DNA from: Candidatus Poribacteria bacterium
GTDB taxonomy: Bacteria > Poribacteria > WGA-4E > WGA-3G
Direction of reading: 5' to 3'
Length of the DNA stretch: 54,782 bases
Assembly (NCBI GenBank): GCA_022822085.1
Contig: JAJECK010000116.1
Coordinates: forward strand, 1-54,782
A program made the translations under genes and the position numbers. Each line of letters opens with the position of its first letter. Position 1 is the stretch's first letter. The notes below the pieces were generated by a model. The model saw nothing but the letters and a program-made list of their open reading frames with translations. It was not told the origin of the DNA and did no database searches. Shown here piece after piece: positions 43,369-51,532 of the stretch.

Positions 43369-46290
43369 ATGTCTGAACGTTCAGCAGTCCAAGAACCGAT
43401 GCTTGAATATGCCGATGAAATCGGGTGGCAGCGAATTTCGCCATCAGAAGCCATGCGCATGCGTGGTGGCAATACCGCCGCGCGCTATTTTACTGATGTG
43501 TTACAAGCGCAACTCTTAAAACTCAACAAGGGTATCATAGACGGCTCCAACTGTGATGACGTGATGCGGAAGCTCGGTTTACTCAAATCAACACTTGAAG
43601 GTAACCAGATAGCACTATCTTGGATGCGTGGTGAACAGTCAACTTTTGTTCCAAGCGAAAACCGAGAACTCAATGTCACACTTATTGATTTTGAGAACCC
43701 CGACAATAACCTATTCCATGTCACCGATGAATGGGAACAGAAAGGTGTTGTCCACACCAACCGCGCCGATGTGGTCTTTCTAATAAACGGCATACCAATT
43801 GCAGTAGTGGAAACAAAATCCGCCCACAAACGGGACGGATTAGCACTCGGTGTTGATCAGATTCGCCGTTACCATCGCGAAACGCCTGAAATGTTCACCA
43901 CTGCACAACTCTATGTTGTCACGCATCTACGAGACCTTCTCTATAGCGTGACGTGGAACACCAACCGCAAAAATATCTTCAATTGGAAAACAGACGAAGT
44001 TTCCTGTCCACCTGATAAGGGGGATTTAGGGGGTTGGGACGTTAGTGGGGTAAACTATGAACAGAAGGTAAAGACATTTTTCGAGCGCGAACGTATGCTG
44101 CAAGAATTGCAGCGGTCTATTATTTTCCAGAGCAGAGACGACCAACTCACTAAAGTTGTGCTGCGTCAACACCAGACGCGTACAGTGGAAAAAGTGATTG
44201 ATCGGGTTAACGATCCGAACAAAACGCGCGGGCTTGTTTGGCATACGCAAGGCAGCGGCAAAACGCTCACTATGATAACAATTGCCTCACGACTCCTGCG
44301 CGGTGGGGAACAAGCGGAAAAGCTTACCGTACTAATGATTGTTGACAGGAATGAACTGGAAAGCCAACTCTTTAGAAATATCAACGCTTACGGCATCACA
44401 ACGCTTGAAGTCGCACAAAGCAAGGAGGACTTAGAAAGGATTTTAGCGTCCGATCACCGCGGTTTGATCGTGTCCATGATTCACAAGTTTGATAAGAGAC
44501 CCGCAAACCTTAACACAGGAAAAAACGTTATCGTCCTGATTGACGAAGCACACAGAACGACAGGTGGGGATTTCGGAAATTACTTGATGGCTGCCCTGCC
44601 AAAGGCAACCTATATCGGATTTACCGGCACCCCGATTGATAACCTTTCTAAAGGGGAAGGCACTTTCAAAATATTCGGCAAAGACGATGAACAGGGATAT
44701 CTTGATAAATATGGTATCGCCGAATCTATTGAAGATGGCACAACTTTAAGGTTAAACTATGCCCTTGCACCATCTGGATTACGGGTGGAGCCAGAGATAT
44801 TAGATCAGAAATTTCTAAGTCTGGTAGAAGCGGAAGGTGTTAGCGACCCCGATGAACTCAACGCAATCCTCGACCAAGCTGTCAAACTAAAAGAGATGAT
44901 GAAAGCATCTAACAGGATTGAGGCAATTGCTAAGTTCGTCGCTAAAGACTTCAAGGAAAGAATTGAACCGATGGGATTCAAGGCGTTTCTGGTCGGAGTA
45001 GACCGTGAGGCGTGCGCCCTTTACAAAGAAGAATTGGATAAGCACCTACCACCAGAATATTCGGAAGTCGTCTATTCACATAACAATCAGGATAACGAGT
45101 TAATGAAAAAATATCATCATTCGGAGGAGCAGGAAAAGGAGGTCCGTAAGAATTTTATTGACAAAAAATCGCAACCGAAAATCCTGATTGTAACCCAAAA
45201 ATTATTAACTGGATTTGATGCGCCGATCCTTTACTGCATGTATCTTGACAAACCGATGCGGGATCATGTGTTGTTACAGGCAATTGCACGTGTCAATAGA
45301 CCGTATGAAGATGACGATGGATTGGTAAAACCCGTAGGGTTCGTAGTAGATTTTGTCGGTATCTTTGAGAAATTGGAGAAAGCACTCGCCTTCGATTCTG
45401 ACGAAGTGGAGAGCGTCCTTCAAAACATTGACGAACTCAAAGAAAGATTTGCAGAGATGATACGCGAAGACGCACAGCAATATCTACCTTTCGCCGAAGG
45501 CTCGGACGATAAAGCAATAGAACGTGCAATTGAATATTTTGCGGATAAGGAGGTCCGAGAAACTTTTTTCACCTTCTTCAAACACTTACAGAATCTCTAT
45601 AACATCCTTTCACCTGATCCTTTCTTACACCCATTTTTAGAGGATTATCAAGCACTTGCATCGCTATATAGATTAATTTATAACGCAAATTCTGACAATA
45701 TTCCTGTTGATAAAGAATTGACAACTAAGACACAAGAACTGTTACAAGCGCACACGGAAGGCAATTTAGTTGAGTTGCCTGATGAAATTTATGAATTGAA
45801 CGAAACCACTTTGAAGGAACTAAACCAGAGCGATGTCTCTGATACGGTTAAAGTGATGAATTTGCGGAAAGCGTTGCGGCAAACAGTAATCAAGGAAGGT
45901 GAATCAAAACCGTTTCTTATCCCAATCGGTGAACGCGCGGAAGCAGCCATAGAAACCTATGACAATCGTCAGTTAGGAACAAAAGATGCATTAACTGAGT
46001 TCCTGAAGTTAGCTGAAGAAGTTTCACGCGCTGAAAGAGAACAAAATCAGGCAGAATTAGGTGATAACGCTTTTGCTGTCTATACAGTTCTGAGAAATGT
46101 TAGAGATGATGTTACACCCGAACAAGCACAAGCTGTCAATCAAATTTTTGAGAAATACCCTGACCATCAGTGGGACGAACACCAAGCAAAAGAATTACGC
46201 AGTATGCTCTATAAAACGTTAAGCCCAACAGTTGGGACAAAAGATCTTATTGAAACAACAAACAAATTGCTAAAGTTGAAACGTGTATGA
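43369..46290 (+). CDS. hsdR: Type I restriction endonuclease subunit HsdR
   Basis: A 973-residue HsdR. The N-terminal nuclease has the D...ExK site: NRADVVFLINGIPIAVVETKSAHK (ETK near 147). The helicase core follows with WHTQGSGKTLTM (near 291), VLIDEAHRTTGGDFG (near 390), GFTGTP and the motif VI region QAIARVNRPY, then a helical C-terminus that docks on the methylase. It translocates DNA and cuts unmodified foreign DNA. Between NIFNWK and NYEQKVKTFFERERML there is an extra SCPPDKGDLGGWD stretch encoded partly by family A element sequence (44013-44035). Its stop overlaps the next start as ATGA. Confidence 0.94.
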   Translation: MSERSAVQEPMLEYADEIGWQRISPSEAMRMRGGNTAARYFTDVLQAQLLKLNKGIIDGSNCDDVMRKLGLLKSTLEGNQIALSWMRGEQSTFVPSENRELNVTLIDFENPDNNLFHVTDEWEQKGVVHTNRADVVFLINGIPIAVVETKSAHKRDGLALGVDQIRRYHRETPEMFTTAQLYVVTHLRDLLYSVTWNTNRKNIFNWKTDEVSCPPDKGDLGGWDVSGVNYEQKVKTFFERERMLQELQRSIIFQSRDDQLTKVVLRQHQTRTVEKVIDRVNDPNKTRGLVWHTQGSGKTLTMITIASRLLRGGEQAEKLTVLMIVDRNELESQLFRNINAYGITTLEVAQSKEDLERILASDHRGLIVSMIHKFDKRPANLNTGKNVIVLIDEAHRTTGGDFGNYLMAALPKATYIGFTGTPIDNLSKGEGTFKIFGKDDEQGYLDKYGIAESIEDGTTLRLNYALAPSGLRVEPEILDQKFLSLVEAEGVSDPDELNAILDQAVKLKEMMKASNRIEAIAKFVAKDFKERIEPMGFKAFLVGVDREACALYKEELDKHLPPEYSEVVYSHNNQDNELMKKYHHSEEQEKEVRKNFIDKKSQPKILIVTQKLLTGFDAPILYCMYLDKPMRDHVLLQAIARVNRPYEDDDGLVKPVGFVVDFVGIFEKLEKALAFDSDEVESVLQNIDELKERFAEMIREDAQQYLPFAEGSDDKAIERAIEYFADKEVRETFFTFFKHLQNLYNILSPDPFLHPFLEDYQALASLYRLIYNANSDNIPVDKELTTKTQELLQAHTEGNLVELPDEIYELNETTLKELNQSDVSDTVKVMNLRKALRQTVIKEGESKPFLIPIGERAEAAIETYDNRQLGTKDALTEFLKLAEEVSRAEREQNQAELGDNAFAVYTVLRNVRDDVTPEQAQAVNQIFEKYPDHQWDEHQAKELRSMLYKTLSPTVGTKDLIETTNKLLKLKRV
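44013..44035 (+). repeat. Family A element fragment inside hsdR
   Basis: Twenty-three consecutive bases (TGATAAGGGGGATTTAGG followed by GGGTT) match the left arm of the 132-bp elements at 10090 and 11015 exactly. They are in frame and encode DKGDLGG in an HsdR loop. The flanking bases CC on the left also match the family partly. Confidence 0.8.
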
Positions 46291-46631
46291 ATTCAGAAAA
46301 TAGATTGGATAGTCCTATAGATTTGAAAGATGCAGTGTTGCAGTGGGCAGACCGCATCGGTGTTGAGGTGCGGGAGATACATTTGCGTGAAATGCGACAG
46401 AAGTGGGCGTCCATATCAACCAACGGTAGATTGACACTCAACACTGAACTGCTCAATTTACCGGAAACGTTGACAGAATTTGTAATTGTGCATGAACTGG
46501 TGCATCTCCTTGTACCAAATCACGGCAAATTGTTTAAAGGGTATATGTCGGCATATCTACCAGATTGGGAAGAACGGCAGCAGTGCCTAAAAATGAACGG
46601 CGATGCACTTAGTGAGAACCCCGCTAAATAA
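46287..46631 (+). CDS. DUF45/YgjP-type zinc metallopeptidase
   Basis: A 114-residue zincin with the site HELVHLLVPNH (H69, E70, H73, H79) and the LNTELLNLPETLTEFVIVHELVH context of YgjP/DUF45 proteins. Its ATG overlaps the hsdR TGA (ATGA), so translation is coupled. Genes of this family are often found beside hsdR, but their role is not clear to me; cleavage or turnover of a restriction subunit is a guess. It is shorter than free-standing YgjP (about 160-230 residues), lacking the N-terminal beta part. Confidence 0.85.
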   Translation: MNSENRLDSPIDLKDAVLQWADRIGVEVREIHLREMRQKWASISTNGRLTLNTELLNLPETLTEFVIVHELVHLLVPNHGKLFKGYMSAYLPDWEERQQCLKMNGDALSENPAK

Positions 46632-46647
46632 CAGATCAATTTATTGG

Positions 46648-46724
46648 CTACGCGAGATACTCCTTCAACAACCTTCCTATAAAATACTTACGCATCTTAG
46701 TATTTTCCATTGGCGCACCTTGTG
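46648..46724 (-). pseudogene. Remnant of the uvrA 3' end, copy 2 (77 nt)
   Basis: This stretch aligns without gaps to the last 77 bases of uvrA (51533-51609), about three in four positions identical, and the minus-strand frame reads QGAPMENTKMRKYFIGRLLKEYLA and stops at the same TAG. The uvrA original reads [24 protein letters not shown]. It lies just beyond the DUF45 gene, 4.8 kb from uvrA. Confidence 0.8.
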
Positions 46725-46781
46725 TCTATGATTATGGCTCATATAATAACTTAAGTTGCTACCTATGTAGCACAAACTTCC

Positions 46782-46894
46782 TGAAGATTAATTTATTAAT
46801 TCGGTCCTTTTCTATCCGTACGAGGCAGGTGTCCTCCGTCGCTGGCGAGGTTTCCTAACCTCGCCACATTACCGAAATTATTTTTTAATCTTCA
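46782..46894 (+). mobile_element. Family D miniature element, isolated copy
   Basis: A 113-bp element with ends TGAAGATTAATTTATT and TTTTAATCTTCA and a core hairpin at 46844-46865. Together with the uvrA tail remnant it accounts for the left half of the gene-free stretch 46632-47247. The right half (46895-47247) is AT-rich, with no recognisable feature. Confidence 0.75.
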
Positions 46895-47247
46895 TACGGG
46901 ACTAAAGACACGGACATGATGCTATAAAACATTAACACAATAGAAAAAACTGTTTGATAATATTGAAAACTAAATAACCCAGTCACAAAAGAAAACAACT
47001 TGACAAATTTAGTCTAATTTGAGAACATAACAACGTCCCTCCTACGTACTGACAGTTCAGAAACAGTCAATCTATCGGTTGAATCTAATACAATAGTGAT
47101 ATTGACACAACGTAGAAAAAGCAACCAATTTTCAATCTCTAAGACATGCAGATTAATCTTCAATTTTCATAAATAGACCACTAATCAGATAAATAAGGTA
47201 AACGATTCATGCAGGAATGCACTTACTATTCCAATTTGGAGGACACG

Positions 47248-48021
47248 ATGATTATGAGAATTCTAAGACTAATGTTTGTTCTTTCCACTATAGCAACTGT
47301 TTTAACTACTATAAATATTGCACAAGCACAACAAGCGATTACAGATGGATTGATCAGTTATTGGTCATTTAATCAGAATACAGTCGCTGACAATACGGTT
47401 GAAGATATTTTTGGCACTAACAATGGAACGATGGACGGGAATGTAGAGGTAGTTAACGGTAAAATCGGAGATGCACTCAAGTTTAGTGGGGGACATGTTG
47501 ATTGCGGTTCAGCACAGGATTTAGCCGAAATCGGTGACCAGGTTACATTAGAGATGTGGATAAAACCTGAAAAAGCTGGATGGGCAATTATTGCGGGAAT
47601 TTCAAAGTCTGGCAGTAATACTTATGTCATTGCATGGTCAGATCAAACTCGTGTTGATTTTAATATCTGGAACGGTGCTGTAGAGACTTGGCCTTTTCAT
47701 AGCGTAGCACAACCAGCGTTAAATGAATGGCATCACGTCGCTGGTGTCTACGACGGTTCGGAAGCGATTATATATATCAATGGTGAAATAGATAGTAAGA
47801 AAGACTTTGAAGGTAATCTTAAACACAATGGAGAGAACTTTTGGATGGGCGCAAGAAAAGTTGGTGGACTTCAATACAACGGACTTATTGACGAATTACG
47901 CATCTATAACCGGGGTTTGAGTCAAGATGAGGTGAAGAATAACCTTGATGCAACAAGACTTGCTGTTGAACCCTCCAATAAATTGGCACTCTCATGGGGA
48001 ATGATAAAAGTGTCAAAATAG
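47248..48021 (+). CDS. Secreted LamG (concanavalin-like) domain protein
   Basis: About 257 residues: a signal peptide (ending NIAQAQQ) and one LamG/pentraxin-like domain. The domain runs from GLISYWSFNQNTVADNTVEDIFG through LEMWIKPEKAGWAIIAG and NEWHHVAGVYDGSEAIIYINGEI to GLIDELRIYNRGLSQDEVKNN. Such domains bind sugars or proteins outside the cell. GGAGG 5 nt before ATG 47248 decides the start; an upstream ATG at 47209 has none. The short C-terminal tail suggests it acts alone. It lies between two uvrA tail remnants. Confidence 0.85.
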   Translation: MIMRILRLMFVLSTIATVLTTINIAQAQQAITDGLISYWSFNQNTVADNTVEDIFGTNNGTMDGNVEVVNGKIGDALKFSGGHVDCGSAQDLAEIGDQVTLEMWIKPEKAGWAIIAGISKSGSNTYVIAWSDQTRVDFNIWNGAVETWPFHSVAQPALNEWHHVAGVYDGSEAIIYINGEIDSKKDFEGNLKHNGENFWMGARKVGGLQYNGLIDELRIYNRGLSQDEVKNNLDATRLAVEPSNKLALSWGMIKVSK

Positions 48022-48136
48022 GTGGGAGTTCGTAGGAGTCAACAATCCAATTATAACGAACAAGTATCTACACGTAAATTCTGTGAATGAGAGTTAAAGT
48101 ACATCATAGTCTAATCTTCAAAATTCTCAATGGTCC

Positions 48137-48175
48137 ACACAATAAGCGCGGGATTTACACCCTCGCTTATTGTGT
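48137..48175. terminator. Hairpin between convergent LamG and Uma2 genes
   Basis: ACACAATAAGCG (48137-48148) pairs perfectly with CGCTTATTGTGT (48164-48175) over 12 bp with a 15-nt loop. It stands between two converging genes, where a shared terminator is expected. No long T-run follows on either strand, so intrinsic termination is not certain. Confidence 0.5.
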
Positions 48176-48200
48176 TATAGAATATTGGCAATAGGACTGA

Positions 48201-48231
48201 CTACGCAAGATGCTCCTTCAATACTTGTCCC
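48201..48231 (-). pseudogene. Remnant of the uvrA 3' end, copy 1 (short)
   Basis: CTACGCAAGATGCTCCTTCAA matches the last 21 bases of uvrA at 20 positions, and the minus-strand frame still reads VLKEHLA followed by the TAG stop. Similarity fades after that. It lies just past the end of the Uma2 gene, 3.3 kb from uvrA. Confidence 0.65.
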
Positions 48232-48247
48232 AGGGGCAATAGATGTA

Positions 48248-49111
48248 TTAGGGTGTCCTATCTTTATTCTCATTGAGTTGTCCCCGCAGCCGTTCCAACT
48301 CAGCCTCTAACTGCTGTCGCCTTTCAGTTTCCTGTTTAGCAAGTTCTTCAGCTTTCTGCCGCCGTTCTGCTTCTTCGGCTGCAATCGCTTCTGCAGTTTC
48401 TCGGAGATGCTGCTCCTGCTCTCTGAGTTGTTTCTCCTGCTTCCGAAGTTGTTGTTCCTCCATAGATGTTGTTATAGGAGTGCCATCTGGTAGATATGGT
48501 CGTAATAACCTAACATGGGTAGTCTGATCATCTTCCCATCGAAACCACAAATTTAACGCTTCACTGAACAGACCACCTTGTTCATCCGGCTCAATCTCAA
48601 TAACTTTCCCAGAAGCGCGACGATGCCAACCTCGAAATTCTGATGGTTTTTTCATTTCCGGTTGATGGATAAAATATTCTTGAACGCCAATATCATTCAT
48701 ATAGATAGAGACTTTTTCATCCCGATCCTGATGTGCTGTGGCGTCAGAAAGAAACTCAATAACTGCAACAGGCACAGCACCCTCTGCCCACGTATAGAAA
48801 CTGCGACGGAGCGGATATTTATCAACTCCAAACACGATGAAAATATCTGGTGCGACACATTTTGTCATGTCTCCTTCGCTATAATATATAAAACTGTCAA
48901 CGGCGATATAGATCAGTTCGTTGATTGTATAATATCGCTTGAATTGGTCAGACAACGTAGTTATCTGTTCAGCATGAAAATCGGTTGCGGCCATAGGTTC
49001 GTCGTCCTCACACGGATAACCTTCTATGTAAATGGTCGGTTTTCCATTTGCTATCGGAAAATTAGGTATATATTTGTTTTGTTTAATTCTGAAATCGTCA
49101 TGTGTATCCAT
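48248..49111 (-). CDS. Uma2 family endonuclease (DUF820) with coiled-coil tail
   Basis: About 287 residues. The PD-(D/E)XK fold of the Uma2 family shows as CVAPDIFIVFG (P88, D89), VPVAVIEFLSDAT (E119) and DRDEKVSIYMNDIGVQEYFI (K133). Residues about 223-285 form a Gln/Glu/Arg-rich coiled coil (LRKQEKQLREQEQHLRETAEA). ATG 49111 is preceded by CGGAGA; an upstream start at 49192 lacks a site. Families of Uma2 genes are common in cyanobacteria and Poribacteria-like genomes; their biological role is unsettled. Confidence 0.8.
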   Translation of the reverse strand: MDTHDDFRIKQNKYIPNFPIANGKPTIYIEGYPCEDDEPMAATDFHAEQITTLSDQFKRYYTINELIYIAVDSFIYYSEGDMTKCVAPDIFIVFGVDKYPLRRSFYTWAEGAVPVAVIEFLSDATAHQDRDEKVSIYMNDIGVQEYFIHQPEMKKPSEFRGWHRRASGKVIEIEPDEQGGLFSEALNLWFRWEDDQTTHVRLLRPYLPDGTPITTSMEEQQLRKQEKQLREQEQHLRETAEAIAAEEAERRQKAEELAKQETERRQQLEAELERLRGQLNENKDRTP

Positions 49112-49240
49112 GATTATCTCCGTGTTTGTATTAGGAAAGGAATAGGAACGCACGAGTATAACAACTGATTTAGATTTTAACAGAATATACAACTATTTTC
49201 AAGGAAAAGTGGACGACCGGGAAAAGAGAAATTATTGATA

Positions 49241-49268
49241 TTGCTTTTTTAGGAAAAGTTGATATAAT
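49241..49268 (+). promoter_or_regulatory. Upstream promoter of the Panacea operon
   Basis: TTGCTT (49241-49246), a 16-bp spacer and TATAAT (49263-49268) with TG one base before the -10. The sequence around it closely resembles the hsdM promoter at 29173-29201 (TTGCTTTTTTAG, then GAAAAG, TATAAT and CACCTA). The stretch 49112-49617 has no gene. Confidence 0.55.
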
Positions 49269-49322
49269 CACACCTAAAGTAAATTAGAAAATTATAATCT
49301 TCACCCATGTGCGAAAAAATCA

Positions 49323-49351
49323 TTGACTGCAGTGGAAAAACATGTTATAAT
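49323..49351 (+). promoter_or_regulatory. Main promoter of the Panacea operon
   Basis: TTGACT (49323-49328), a 17-bp spacer and TATAAT (49346-49351) with TGT as extended -10. It is one of the best promoters in the window. A family C element lies between it and the first gene, so the transcript would start with a strong hairpin in a leader of about 260 nt. Confidence 0.65.
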
Positions 49352-49411
49352 ATTCACACTGCAATAATTTAATAATGTACTAAAAGTTAATTAAGGGAAA
49401 TACGTTATTAA

Positions 49412-49528
49412 TTATAGTTAAATCCATAATTATCTGGATATTAGCGAGGTTAGGAAACCTCGCCAGCGGGGATGGTGTGGGGATTGTTGTTAATTGAAAT
49501 GTGAACATATTTTCGGATTTTACTATAA
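49412..49528 (-). mobile_element. Family C miniature element in the operon leader
   Basis: A 117-bp copy in reverse orientation to 21470-21585, with ends TTATAGTTAAATCC and GGATTTTACTATAA and a core hairpin at 49444-49463. It lies between the promoter at 49323-49351 and the first operon gene. Confidence 0.72.
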
Positions 49529-49617
49529 GTATATTTTATGATTATGACTGTTATACTTTTGTAAAAGATTATTGAAATGCTTGAAAACTACTTTAGTAGA
49601 CATTGAAGGCATTGCTT

Positions 49618-50274
49618 ATGAAATTAGACCATACCGCAAGTGCTTTAGTTATCGTCGGGGGATGGAATAGTAGCATATTTACCCCCCCATGGATAAAAAA
49701 GTACCTTTTTCCTGGTGAACACGAGGATTTCACAATTGAGATGCCAGCTTCATTCTCTCTTGATTTCAACACACAATTTATTTCGCCACGTATCTCGTCC
49801 AAAGAAGTTCGAATTCTTTTGCAAGAAAATAGGCTAAGTTTTAGTCCAGTAGAAAACAAAAACGAACATTTTGATCAAATACAAGAACTTGCTCTACAGC
49901 TCGCCGATTACCTGCCGCATACTCCTGTCACGGCGTACGGTGTTAACTTTCTCTTTACTGAGGAACCCATTAGTGAAGAATTGGTAAACCGTATACGCCT
50001 AAGAGACTTAGAGGAATTTGAACAGTTAAACGATGCATTGACCAGTGAGCAATATACTCGTCGTTTGACGTTAAATGGACGAACACTGAATTTCACAATA
50101 AAACTTAATGGAGAAAAAGTTACGTTTGATTTTAATTTTCATTTTAAAATTGACGACCTCGTTGCGTTTAAGGCAAAAATTGCAGAAATCTCGATACTTG
50201 AATTAAAACAGGAAGCAGTGCAATTCATGAGTAAAATTTACCATTTGGAATTGGAGGAGGGACTGAATGAGTAA
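49618..50274 (+). CDS. Unknown protein, first gene of the Panacea operon
   Basis: A 218-residue soluble protein. LVIVGGWNSSIFTPPWIKKYLFPGE near the start and TAYGVNFLFTEE near 115 look like conserved strands, and the C-terminal third (FDFNFHFKIDDLVAFKAKIAEISILELKQEAVQFMSKIYHLEL) ends in a helix. I recognise no family. GAAGG lies 8 nt before ATG 49618; a TTG at 49603 is an alternative. Its stop overlaps the next start by 8 nt, so it is made together with the Panacea protein. Confidence 0.65.
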   Translation: MKLDHTASALVIVGGWNSSIFTPPWIKKYLFPGEHEDFTIEMPASFSLDFNTQFISPRISSKEVRILLQENRLSFSPVENKNEHFDQIQELALQLADYLPHTPVTAYGVNFLFTEEPISEELVNRIRLRDLEEFEQLNDALTSEQYTRRLTLNGRTLNFTIKLNGEKVTFDFNFHFKIDDLVAFKAKIAEISILELKQEAVQFMSKIYHLELEEGLNE

Positions 50275-50905
50275 ATGGACTGATACAAGCACAATCTTTG
50301 AAGATGATGATACTTCTTCTAAAAATGTGATAGATTTTGAGGAACAGAAAAATACATTTGATTTAGAATTTGAGGAAAACACTGACTCAGAAGCATCGGA
50401 AAAAGATGTAACTTGGAAAGAATTGCAGAAACAGAATCTTGAGACCCCGAAAATCCGTGTCTTTGATGTTGCAGCTTACATTTTGGAGAAAAAGGGGACT
50501 ATGAGTACTATGAAACTCCAAAAATTAGTATACTACAGTCAAGCTTGGTCATTGGTATGGGATGAGCAACCACTATTTGAGGAAAAAATTGAGGCTTGGG
50601 CAAATGGTCCGGTGGTCAGAGATTTATTTGATTATCATCGCGGAATGTACGAAATATCCGAAATACCAATAGGCAACCCACGTTTGTTAGATCAGGAACA
50701 GCAGGATACGGTCGATGCTGTCCTTGAATATTATGGGGATAGACCAGCTCAATGGTTAATTGACTTATCGCACATGGAAGATCCTTGGATTCATGCAAGG
50801 AAAGGGTTGCCTCCATTGGAACGAGGCAATCGGGTTATGCCTTTAGACTCTATGGCAGATTATTATAGTTCCTTATCTGCTGCTGAAGACCTTGAAGATG
50901 AATAA
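50267..50905 (+). CDS. Panacea-domain (DUF4065/SocA-like) antitoxin
   Basis: A 212-residue protein. An acidic N-terminus (1-60) precedes a Panacea domain (about 65-190): VFDVAAYILEKKGTMSTMKLQKLVYYSQAWSLVW, IEAWANGPVVRDLFDYHRG and AQWLIDLSHMEDPWIHARKG. This domain is known as a versatile antitoxin module (PanA), and SocA is a relative. GGAGG precedes the ATG. Both neighbours overlap it by 8 nt, so three proteins are made in fixed proportion. Confidence 0.82.
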   Translation: MSKWTDTSTIFEDDDTSSKNVIDFEEQKNTFDLEFEENTDSEASEKDVTWKELQKQNLETPKIRVFDVAAYILEKKGTMSTMKLQKLVYYSQAWSLVWDEQPLFEEKIEAWANGPVVRDLFDYHRGMYEISEIPIGNPRLLDQEQQDTVDAVLEYYGDRPAQWLIDLSHMEDPWIHARKGLPPLERGNRVMPLDSMADYYSSLSAAEDLEDE

Positions 50906-51332
50906 GAAAACACCAAAACGAAAAGACAATCCTAAGAAAAAACAGCACCCTGTATCACCACCCATTACTTCAACCCAAAATAAGAAACTTGTATGGAGAG
51001 TTTCAAGCATTGATGATAGCAGCGAATGGGGTTGGCATAAAATAACTTGTCCTGATTTCCTGAGAAAAATATGGGAAAAGATGCACAACTTTGAAACTAT
51101 GAGATGGGTTGACATACTCGGAGCAAGTCACCATGCAATACCTATTAACAACATCATAAGACCTGCCCAAAAGCGGCTTGAAGAGTTGGGACATGATGAC
51201 AAAGAGACATTAGTTTCATTTCATATAACTGGTAAGCAGCGGATATGGGCAATTAGACGAAAAGAAGAGGCATTTCTGCTATGGTGGGATCCCAACCATG
51301 AAATTTGCCCTTCACATTTGAGGCACACGTGA
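50898..51332 (+). CDS. Probable toxin partner of the Panacea protein
   Basis: A 144-residue basic protein. The first 30 residues are lysine/proline-rich. The core reads WHKITCPDFLRKIWEKMHNFETMRWVDIL, then AQKRLEELGHDDKETLVSFHITGKQRIWAIRRKEEAFLLWWDPNHEICPS, a pattern I associate with small proteins next to Panacea genes. The catalytic mechanism is unknown. The start at ATG 50898 overlaps the Panacea stop by 8 nt. Toxin identity rests on context. Confidence 0.6.
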   Translation: MNKKTPKRKDNPKKKQHPVSPPITSTQNKKLVWRVSSIDDSSEWGWHKITCPDFLRKIWEKMHNFETMRWVDILGASHHAIPINNIIRPAQKRLEELGHDDKETLVSFHITGKQRIWAIRRKEEAFLLWWDPNHEICPSHLRHT

Positions 51333-51477
51333 CATTTTTACCATCAGAAACAACTATATGTTAAAAACCAGGCACTTAGAATCCCATATTAAACCTATAT
51401 TTTTGATGGTCAGTACTACACAAAAGGCTTTCAGCACCTCCGGCAGAGACCTAACCTAAAATCAATGAGACACAATA

Positions 51478-51502
51478 GGCGAGGCACAAAAACCTCGCCC
51501 TA
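51478..51502. terminator. Hairpin between the toxin gene and uvrA
   Basis: GGCGAGG and CCTCGCC pair over 7 bp with a loop of about 8 A-rich bases, between two converging genes. It resembles the core hairpins but lacks their loop. It may stop transcription from both sides. Confidence 0.45.
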
Positions 51503-51532
51503 CAGTTGTTTAAAATTGCCTAATGTAAAAGT

